In this document: positions 58,139-64,000 of the stretch, one piece after another
How positions within the stretch are numbered: the stretch's first letter is position 1
Layout of the letters: each line of letters begins with the position of its first letter
Position numbers and translations under genes: made by a program
The notes under the pieces: model-generated
The model's database searches: none
What the model was told of the DNA's origin: nothing
What the model saw: the letters and a program-made list of their open reading frames with translations, nothing else
From: Cystobacter fuscus
GTDB lineage: Bacteria > Myxococcota > Myxococcia > Myxococcales > Myxococcaceae
Reading direction: 5' to 3'
DNA length: 64,000 nucleotides
Assembly: GCF_002305875.1 (NCBI RefSeq)
Contig: NZ_CP022098.1
Location: forward strand, 5,146,001-5,210,000

Positions 58139-59228
58139 TGACGAACGAGGGCGCCACCTTCTTCCTGAACTACGCGACGGACAGCGGGCACAAGGATCGG
58201 CTGGTGGGGTGGGGCTCGAGCGCGGCCAACAGCCAGTTGGGGTACACGCTGGCGTACGACGTGGAGGGACGAGTCACGCGCAAGGCGGACCTGGGCGAGA
58301 ACACCACCCTGGCGTTTGAGTACGGGCAGTCGGTGGGAGTGGCCACGGAGAGCGTCTTCCGGGCGGTGGAGGTGAATGGGGCCTTCTACAACTACTATTA
58401 CGACGGGCTGGGACGCCGGAGGCAGAAGAGTTACCCGGGAGGGACGAGCGACGAGTTCTTCTACACGGGGGCCAACCAGTTGTTGGTGGACAGGGGAAGC
58501 AGCGACGTGGTGACGCCGGTGGCGCACTACACGCAGGATGACTACGTGTGGCTGGGCGGGCGGCCGGTGGTGTTGGTGCGGGGCAAGTTGAGCAACACGT
58601 GGGCGCGGTTGGCGGACACGTCGACGGACTGCGCGCGCAACGGGGAAGTGGCGGCGTGTGGGGTGTACTTCCCAGTGACGGACTACTTGGGCAAGCCGGT
58701 GCTGATGTTGGATGGTAACGGGAAGGTGGCGGGCGCGGTGGATTACGAGCCCTTCGGCCATGTCAACCGCGTGGCCCTGGTGGCGGAGACCGCGCACCCG
58801 CTCAATAACAACAGCGCCGCCAGCCAGACGCTGGGCACCATGACTCAACCCACGGGGACATCGCCGCTGGCGAACCACGCGACGTCCGTGAGGATGCGGG
58901 CCTTGTTCCACAAGGTGGACCTGACGGCGGGCCATGTGGAGGTGGTGGATGCGGACCTGGGCACGGTGTTGGCGTCCGTGTCGGGGACGGGCCGAGGGCG
59001 GACCTGGTCGGGCTGGGTGACTCCCTCCACGGGGCGCGCGAGCGTGAGGCTGGCCTGGCCCGGTGGGCTGGCGAACACGACGTCCCAGGGGGTGCTATGA
59101 GTACCAGCGTCACCAGACAAGAGCCCAACCCTTCTGGATGCCCCTACGCTTCCCCGGCCAGTACCACGACGCCGAGACCGACCTCTTCGAGAACTGGAAC
59201 CGCTACTACGACCCGACTATGGCCTTCC
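58139..59228 (+). pseudogene. Truncated and frameshifted second Rhs copy
   Basis: Matches the Rhs gene from 54466 onward: NEGATFFLNYATDSGHKDRL, DYVWLGGRPVVLVRGKLSN and AVDYEPFGHVNRVALVAETA. There is no start codon or N-terminal two thirds. At 59096 eight bases present in copy 1 (between two GCT repeats) are missing, causing a stop at 59100. The core then continues in another frame (FPGQYHDAETDLFENWNRYY) to about 59215 and departs before the usual YDPSIGRY boundary. So this copy is dead; it keeps its old tip just downstream in a third frame. Confidence 0.8.
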
Positions 59229-59522
59229 GAGCTTGGAGATAGTGCATGCGGCCCCAATGGTGAACGATGCCGCCCGCCTCCTGACAAGAAGAAATGTGAT
59301 GACGGCAATGGCGATGATCCCTGCGACACCGTTCTGTCGAAGTGGCAGTTGAAACAGGCTGGGATCTATGGAAAAGAATACGATGTGAAGCGCGAATGGC
59401 TTGGCAAGAAAGCGCCTATATCAAGATATGACCTTTGCGGATGTCGAGATGGTCAGGTTGTTATCAAGGCGCATGGTTGCAAAGGTCCCATTGTGGCGAC
59501 TACCGAATATACCTGGAGATAA
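59097..59522 (+). CDS. Orphan Rhs toxin tip
   Basis: A reading frame of 141 codons; the toxin part starts at about 59236 (LGDSACGPNGERCRPPPDKK). Then comes SKWQLKQAGIYGKEYDVKRE and SRYDLCGCRDGQVVIKAHGC. The last segment resembles tips of other Rhs/polymorphic toxins that end in a small Cys/His/Lys-rich fold, but I cannot name the activity. It is out of frame with the Rhs core before it, so it is probably not made as a fusion. Its immunity candidate follows after 3 bp. Confidence 0.55.
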   Translation: MSTSVTRQEPNPSGCPYASPASTTTPRPTSSRTGTATTTRLWPSELGDSACGPNGERCRPPPDKKKCDDGNGDDPCDTVLSKWQLKQAGIYGKEYDVKREWLGKKAPISRYDLCGCRDGQVVIKAHGCKGPIVATTEYTWR

Positions 59523-59525
59523 CAC

Positions 59526-59837
59526 ATGCCCAAGCTTGTTGTTCACGTCTTTGCAACGGACATGATGACTCATTCCGATCTGGAGCTGGCGCGATTGGAG
59601 TCAGATCGATACGACCCAGACCATCTTGAGGACTTGGTGCAAAAGTGTCTGACCAATGCGCTATCCTCGGATGAAGAGAAGAGGCGGGAGTCGGGCATGC
59701 TGGCAATGTGGCAGGTTTTCGTGGATCTCTTTGTCGATGAGCATGAGTCTGTGCGTCCGTCTCTGCATTTGAGCGGAAAAACAGTTCAATTGTTGGCTGA
59801 GGCTAAGGCCGAGTTCGACTTTGATCCATACGTGTGA
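59526..59837 (+). CDS. Candidate immunity protein for the orphan tip, 103 aa
   Basis: ATG 59526, 3 bp after the toxin-tip stop. MPKLVVHVFATDMMTHSDLE at the start; acidic, helical and soluble (about 12 kDa). No known family recognised. Spacing and order fit toxin-immunity pairing. It appears intact, which would be expected if it still protects against sister cells carrying the active toxin. Confidence 0.55.
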   Translation: MPKLVVHVFATDMMTHSDLELARLESDRYDPDHLEDLVQKCLTNALSSDEEKRRESGMLAMWQVFVDLFVDEHESVRPSLHLSGKTVQLLAEAKAEFDFDPYV

Positions 59838-59944
59838 GTTCGAAACGCGCTGAGCCGGACGCATAACGAATGGGGAGATGTGATGCAGAGGGGCCAAGGA
59901 GGGCTGCTGATGGGGGGCCCTCCGGGTCGTGCGCTAAGCTGATG

Positions 59945-60012
59945 GCTACTACGTACGACCCGAGCATCGGCAGGCACCTGCAGCCCGAGCCCTTGTTGGT
60001 TGATTCGGAATC
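59945..60012 (+). pseudogene. Fragment of the Rhs core boundary
   Basis: Reads TTYDPSIGRHLQPEPLLVD, matching YYDPSIGRYLQPEPLALNP at the end of the full Rhs core. Only this piece is left; the neighbouring 59838-59944 and 60013-60160 have no recognisable coding sequence. It is probably the broken end of a third Rhs gene whose tip lies at 60908, now separated by the transposase remnant. Confidence 0.6.
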
Positions 60013-60160
60013 CTTGCTCTTCTATGAGGATTCCAGTGGATTGGCGGCGTCTGCGCGCGGCGCGTGGCGAATGGACACACGGCAGCGAACTGCGGGCATG
60101 ACAGTGGCCTGCACCGGCCGGCGTTGAGGCCCGTCGAGGTTGTCAGAGAGCTGCGAGGCG

Positions 60161-60915
60161 TCAGGAGGGAGTTGGGACCTGGCGGAGCTGTTGGGCGATG
60201 CACGCGATGAGGTCCTTCACCGGCGCAGCCGCGCTGAGCGAGAGCACGACGCAGCGGACGCTGACGCGGACGATGGCGGCAACCTTGAGCAGCTTCAACC
60301 GGATGGTGCTCGCCTGCGCCCACTCCATCTCGGTGCCGCGTAGGCCGAAGTGGCGCAGCAGGTTCAGCAGGACGTACGCGGCGGAGGCAAACCAGAGGCG
60401 CAACTGGTTTGCGCGCAGGGAGTGGGCGCTGGTCCTGTCGGCGAAGAGGTCCAACTGCTGCTCCTTGATGCGGTTCTCCATGTCGCCGCGGGCGCAGTAG
60501 AGCTGTTCGTACAGATCCCGGGCCTCGTGCTCCTGGGCGTTGGCGACAACGCGGCGCTCGCGCGTCCAAGACTCCAGCGTGCGGTAGCGAAGTTCCCGGT
60601 GCGCCTTCGCGCTCTTGGCGGAAGACGGCGCGCACCAGCTTCAGGTCCCCGCTTATCATGGCTTCCAGCAGGGCGTTTCGAGCCAGACCGAACACGAAGT
60701 CGATGCCGTTGTACTCGCACCAGGTCATGAGTTCATCCCGGGCGAAGCCGGAATCCGCACGCAGCAGGATGCGCGTCTTCGGCCAGCGCGCGCGGATGCG
60801 CGAGACGATGCGTTGCACTTCCTCCAGCGAGCCCGCGACGGCGTCGAGGTCTGCGGTGCGCAGCCTGGCGCACAGCAGGAAGTAGCCTGCGAAGATGTAG
60901 AGCGGCAGGTATCGG
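60161..60915 (-). pseudogene. IS1380-family transposase remnant
   Basis: Minus strand. From about 60915: LPLYIFAGYFLLCARLRTAD, then RARWPKTRILLRADSGFARD and LMTWCEYNGIDFVFGLARNA, with the catalytic-type Asp in RADSGF. After a shift near 60700-60600 it continues YRTLESWTRERRVVANA, DLYEQLYCARGDMENRIKEQ and LRANQLRLWFASAAYVLLNL to the stop at 60161. About 180 N-terminal residues are missing and there is a frameshift plus a short internal deletion, so it is inactive. It separates a piece of Rhs core (59945) from the toxin tip at 60908. Confidence 0.8.
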
Positions 60916-61387
60916 AAATGTCATCAATGATATCGTTGTTGGAGACTGGACGGCACTCGGCTTCGATGTGGCTGCGATGGCTGTACCCTACGTCCCTGCG
61001 GGTGCCTCGAAAGTTGCCGGCTTCTGCGGTAAGGCTGCGAAGGGCGGAGGCGAAAAGCTCGTTGACATCTACCGCGCCATTGGTCCAGATGAGCTTGAGG
61101 ACATCCTCGCCACCGGAGCGTTCAGAAACTTGCCTGGGCTGGAAAGCAAATACTTCACGACGAGCGGCGAAGTGGCGGCAAGCTACGCTCGGCAAGCTGT
61201 TCAGGCTTTTGGCGACGCCCCGTATACCATCGTGCGGACGCAGGTTCCTGAGAGCGTTCTGCACACACCGGGGATCAGTGCAACGGTGGACCGTGGTATC
61301 CCAGCCTATGTTCTCCCGACAGAGACGTTGCCAGGCCTTCAACCTCAGATCCTCAACTACTCACCCATACCATGGAGGCTGCCATGA
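60908..61387 (+). CDS. Rhs toxin tip paired with an EF-Tu domain III-like gene (5' truncated)
   Basis: About 160 codons, no own start evident because the Rhs trunk was lost. Begins with a typical pre-toxin linker (GDWTALGFDVAAMAVPYVPA, then GASKVAGFCGKAAKGGGEK). The toxin domain is IYRAIGPDELEDILATGAF, then ESKYFTTSGEVAASYARQAV and YTIVRTQVPESVLHTPG, ending NYSPIPWRLP. The order YR, then F-T-S, then a later acidic region recalls ADP-ribosyltransferase-like toxins, but this is a weak resemblance. The stop (TGA 61385) overlaps the ATG of the EF-Tu-like gene at 61384. Confidence 0.6.
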   Translation, partial: GIGNVINDIVVGDWTALGFDVAAMAVPYVPAGASKVAGFCGKAAKGGGEKLVDIYRAIGPDELEDILATGAFRNLPGLESKYFTTSGEVAASYARQAVQAFGDAPYTIVRTQVPESVLHTPGISATVDRGIPAYVLPTETLPGLQPQILNYSPIPWRLP

Positions 61388-61704
61388 AACGGTTCATCGC
61401 CAACATCCGTCTTAATAGGACTGAGGAGGGAGGAAGAAGTCAGCCCATTCCTCCGAGAACCTTCGGGTGCCCAGTCTTTTTTGAAAACGTCCCGGAGCTT
61501 CAATCCCACGGTTATGATTGTCGGATGCTTCTTGCGGAATACGGAGAGCCCGTTCCTCCAGGTGGGGCCGTCGATGAAGTCGCTCTGCTATTTCTTTCAG
61601 CAGACGAACTCCTCCCTCACATGAGACCAGGTGTCAGGTTCTTGCTGTGGGAAGGCAAGGCCATCGGCTCTGGAGTTATGATCAGAGTTGAGGATGCACC
61701 TTGA
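61384..61704 (+). CDS. EF-Tu domain III-like protein, candidate immunity protein (copy 2)
   Basis: A 106-aa protein (MKRFIANIRLNRTEEGGRSQ), almost identical to that at 48704. Start codon overlaps the stop of the toxin tip (ATGA), the strongest possible coupling. The fold pattern follows EF-Tu domain III: EEGGR-P early, then F-LWEGKAIGSGVM late. Since the toxin tips are delivered into the cytoplasm of sister cells, a protein that imitates the EF-Tu surface might bind the toxin. Function is inferred from position and resemblance. Confidence 0.7.
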   Translation: MKRFIANIRLNRTEEGGRSQPIPPRTFGCPVFFENVPELQSHGYDCRMLLAEYGEPVPPGGAVDEVALLFLSADELLPHMRPGVRFLLWEGKAIGSGVMIRVEDAP

Positions 61705-61749
61705 GCAGCTATGGACTGCAACCGAAATTGTTGGCCATAGCCAGGAGCG

Positions 61750-62099
61750 GTGTCTCTCCACCCACTCATGTATTTTGGGACTGGTCCAGGACCAGGCGAA
61801 TGGGTGGGCGTAGAGACGAATGTTCTCATGACTCCTCTGGATGCACTTGTCATGCCGGCTGACCTTGCGGACGGGACGTGTGGCCCTAATCGGGATCGAT
61901 GGAGAAACTACACCACGTCAGAGATGAAAAAGAAGATTCAGGGGACGGGTAGAGATCCATGTGAGCATCTGCTTGGGCTCCTTCGGGAGGAGAAAGCAAG
62001 CCTAGGAAAAGTATGGATGAGGAAAGAGTCCGGGCGATTCAGTAAGCGCAAAAGTTCACGGATTGTCGTAACGCCAATGAGAGGGAGTAGCACAATTGA
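61750..62099 (+). pseudogene. Decayed Rhs toxin tip
   Basis: Coding-like sequence (GEWVGVETNVLMTPLDALVM, PADLADGTCGPNRDRWRNY, GTGRDPCEHLLGLLREEK) sits where a tip would be, and its CGPN and DPC elements recall the tip at 59236. After about 62010 a more toxin-like C-terminus is read in another frame (MDEERVRAIQ, a stop, then AQKFTDCRNANERE). So the tip is frameshifted and has a stop. The longest open frame continues to 62241 across the next gene and is not likely to be real beyond 62096. Confidence 0.45.
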
Positions 62100-62494
62100 G
62101 AGGCAAAGCGAAAACGTGGTATGCTGCCAGTGTTGTTTTGTTTTTTCGACTCAAGAGCGGCCGTCAAAGGAAATTCACCGTCTGGGAGAATGTCTATTTG
62201 ATTGCTGCGCGGACTCCAGCAGAGGCGCTGGCTCGTGCTGAGGAGCGCGGACGGCAGGCGACCGACCCACAAGACGAAATCACATGGAATGGAAAGCCCG
62301 CTGAGATTGTTTTTGGTGGAATCAGGAAGCTGATTACGTGTGCGGCGGACCCAATCCTTTCCAATCAGGCATTGGTCACAAGGCTTCACGACGGAGTCGA
62401 GGCCACTTATTCTTCGTTCACGGTCAATAGCAAGGCTGAATTGGATGCCTTGATTCGAGGGGAATCTGTTGCCGTTCTTTATGACGAAGGCTAA
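62096..62494 (+). CDS. DUF4288-like protein, candidate immunity protein
   Basis: A 132-aa protein with a TTG start (62096). KTWYAASVVLFFRLKSGRQ, then NVYLIAARTPAEALARAEER and a later YSSFTVNSKAELDALIRGES; this is the DUF4288 pattern, a small family often found near toxins. No membrane segment. It follows the decayed tip directly and is its likely immunity partner, still intact. Confidence 0.6.
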   Translation: MRGKAKTWYAASVVLFFRLKSGRQRKFTVWENVYLIAARTPAEALARAEERGRQATDPQDEITWNGKPAEIVFGGIRKLITCAADPILSNQALVTRLHDGVEATYSSFTVNSKAELDALIRGESVAVLYDEG

Positions 62495-62534
62495 AAGCAT
62501 CTGGTTACCTCAATTTTGGGTTCTGGAGACAAAC

Positions 62535-62945
62535 ATGCCTTTGCCGCACGTGTTGGAGATGGTGAGAAGGTGCCCCGGCATGTATTTGCGGTGCGTACAG
62601 TTTGATGTCGCCGTTGCATTCGTGGATGGTTTCGATGTCGCAACGAATGGTGGCCTTCTCGTCGGATTCAGGGAGTGGCTGGTGTTGAGGCTGAACGACG
62701 GGAACAACCTGGCGTGGTCCCAGATCCTCTTGAGGATTGACCAGTCAGAGCGGGCTGGCGATCCTTCTGCTGCAACGGAGGAGGCGCGGGTCGCCTTCCT
62801 GTTTTCGACTCTCGACGAGTTCCTCTCAGAACGCGAGCGACCAACCGGGATGCGCTCTATTTTCGTTCGGTACGAGGACTGGCTGCGGGCCCAAGACTGG
62901 TACGATCCCGGTTCACCTGATTGGGTGCCACGTTCCAAGGACTGA
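62535..62945 (+). CDS. Hypothetical protein, 136 aa
   Basis: ATG 62535. MPLPHVLEMVRRCPGMYLRC, then AFVDGFDVATNGGLLVGFRE and LRLNDGNNLAWSQILLRI. The 3' end (SPDWVPRSKD) recurs as a short fragment at 49097-49124. The MYL-then-FIDGF-GFREWL pattern occurs in small proteins near Rhs genes, which are often immunity-like, but I do not know a named family. Position after the DUF4288 gene (40 bp) fits an array member. Confidence 0.55.
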   Translation: MPLPHVLEMVRRCPGMYLRCVQFDVAVAFVDGFDVATNGGLLVGFREWLVLRLNDGNNLAWSQILLRIDQSERAGDPSAATEEARVAFLFSTLDEFLSERERPTGMRSIFVRYEDWLRAQDWYDPGSPDWVPRSKD

Positions 62946-63150
62946 GTAGAGTCGGTTGTTGGTGTAGGCAAGGAGCCGGAACTCCGCTCCTGCCCCTCTC
63001 TCCCGGCGCTCCACGTACCGTCCTGCCTCGCGTTGGGGCTGTGCGGGCGGAGAGCGCGTAGGGCGGTCTCATCGGACTGGTGTGGTGGGGAGCCGCTCTG
63101 GTTTCCTCGGAGTGGTCGCCGCGAGTTGGCTTTCGTCTGGGTCAATCACC

Positions 63151-63700
63151 GTGCAACGTGGCAGCGTGCCTACCCCGAGAAGACGGAGCGGCGCTCCTTG
63201 AGGAGGGCGTGCAACATGCCCTGGATGGACTCGCGGGTGCGCTCGGTGAGCCGCTGCACCTGGGACAGGTCCTCGGCGGCCTCGGGGGGCAGGTCGCCCA
63301 TGCCGATGGGCTCGCCAAAGCGCAGCGTCCAGCGCGCCGGCAGGGGCGGCAGCGTCACCGGCACATAGTCCAGGCCCAGGAAGCCCGCGGGCAGCTTGCC
63401 CAGCAGCGGCACCGTCTCCTCGGCCCCCACGATGGCCACCGGGACGATGGGCGCACCCGTGCGCAGCGCCAGCTTCACGAAGCCTCCCCGGCCGAAGCGC
63501 TTGAGCTGGTAGCGCTGGGCGAAGGGCTTGCCCATGCCCTGGCTGCCCTCGGGGAAGACGATGACCGGGCGCAACTCGTCCCAACAGCCGCAGCGCGTTC
63601 TCCGGGCAGGCGCGCACCGCCCCCAGCCGGTTCATCAGCGTCCCCATCATCGGCGCGCTCGTGGACGTCATGGCCAGAGTCTCTGTGCCGAGACTACCGT
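63151..63700 (-). pseudogene. Truncated, frameshifted PlsC-type acyltransferase
   Basis: Minus strand. From about 63700: APMMGTLMNRLGAVRACPEN, then a frame change near 63580, then VIVFPEGSQGMGKPFAQRYQ (EGxxG box), LALRTGAPIVPVAIVGAEET and LLGLDYVPVTLP-like FLGLDYVPVTLPPLPARW, ending at TAG 63170-63172. The N-terminal part with the NHxxxxD box is missing. An 83-bp copy of its end is at 49125-49207. The adjoining 62946-63150 holds only a short minus-strand coding-like piece (FRLLAYTNNRLYS). It is debris dragged into the array. Confidence 0.7.
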
Positions 63701-63929
63701 CCTGCTCCACGCTCACCCGCCGGGTCGGGAACGCGATGGGGTGTGGTGGCGGAACAGTCGGGGACAGAGGGGGCGAGCAGGTTGGCATGAGACGTGCTTG
63801 TCTGTGGATCTCGAGTGACTTGGGGTGGTTGCCGCAACGGTGGATGGACCTCGAAGGTCGCTTGGTTCCCGAGCCGAGGTTTGGCGTGAAGGACCGTGCC
63901 TGTTCTGAAGGTGGAAGAGAGTTTTGCCC

Positions 63930-64000
63930 ATGAGATGGATTGTTGTCGCGTTGGGATTTACCACTGTGTTTGGGGGCGGCTGTGGGAGAACAGAGAGCGA
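63930..64000 (+). CDS. Small lipoprotein, start only
   Basis: ATG 63930 begins MRWIVVALGFTTVFGGGCG and continues RTESE to the window edge. It is related to the lipoprotein at 49702 (WIxVALG, GCGxTESE). As that one stands before a Rhs gene, another Rhs gene may follow beyond the window. The stretch 63701-63929 has no gene. Confidence 0.6.
   Translation, partial: MRWIVVALGFTTVFGGGCGRTES

Noticed and set aside
61750-62241. 163-codon open frame as an intact toxin gene
   Set aside because: Its last 48 codons run across the DUF4288 gene, and the likely native C-terminus is in another frame with a stop, so the toxin is judged decayed.

Overview
The window is high-GC DNA from what looks like a myxobacterium, probably of the Cystobacter/Archangium/Myxococcus side. 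This is inferred from codon bias, two FHA-domain regulators (one joined to a sigma54-activator-like module, one to GGDEF), a MopE-type metal-binding motif, large lipoproteins, and the str-S10-spc-alpha ribosomal cluster. No rRNA or tRNA genes and no CRISPR array were seen.

Positions 1-6324 hold ordinary housekeeping genes: partial argS, a hybrid histidine kinase whose N-box is altered, a HEAT-repeat protein, dnaJ, a SurA-like periplasmic protein and rimI. Positions 6383-27317 form the translation super-cluster: rpsL-rpsG-fusA-tuf, then rpsJ-rplD-rplW-rplB-rpsS-rplV-rpsC-rplP-rpmC-rpsQ, then rplN to rplO, secY, adk, infA, rpmJ, rpsM, rpsK, rpsD, rpoA, rplQ. It departs from the textbook order in two ways. 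rplC (L3) is missing between rpsJ and rplD. The map slot between adk and infA holds only a decayed methionine aminopeptidase remnant. A good sigma70-type promoter precedes rpsL, and the rpsL, rpsJ and secY leaders share a GC-rich element just after their -10-like hexamers.

Positions 27345-46506 contain mixed single genes: a TPR lipoprotein, plsC, a deoxynucleoside kinase, a DUF2314 protein, an FHA-GAF-AAA-Fis regulator whose AAA module has lost its catalytic and sigma54-contact residues, a dual-specificity phosphatase, an EamA exporter, psuG, a lytic transglycosylase, a CAP-domain protein, a DUF721 protein, a large lipoprotein, an FHA-diguanylate cyclase and a TauD-like dioxygenase.

Positions 46600-64000 are an accessory polymorphic-toxin region. 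The centre is one complete Rhs protein (1955 aa) with its own cysteine-rich tip and a small downstream candidate immunity gene. Around it lie at least three displaced or decayed Rhs tips with their partner genes, an IS701-type element, an IS1380-type remnant, a roughly 950-bp Rhs duplication, and fragments of an acyltransferase gene. Two loci, 48.66-50 kb and 61.3-64 kb, repeat the same order: toxin C-terminus, EF-Tu-domain-III-like gene, end of a 136-aa gene, acyltransferase 3' end, small lipoprotein. The region therefore appears to grow by tandem duplication of a unit of about 13-14 kb. The most interesting observation is a toxin tip whose stop codon overlaps the start of an EF-Tu domain III-like gene. 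A second copy keeps only the last residues of the toxin before the same gene. This suggests a toxin-immunity pair in which the immunity protein imitates part of EF-Tu.
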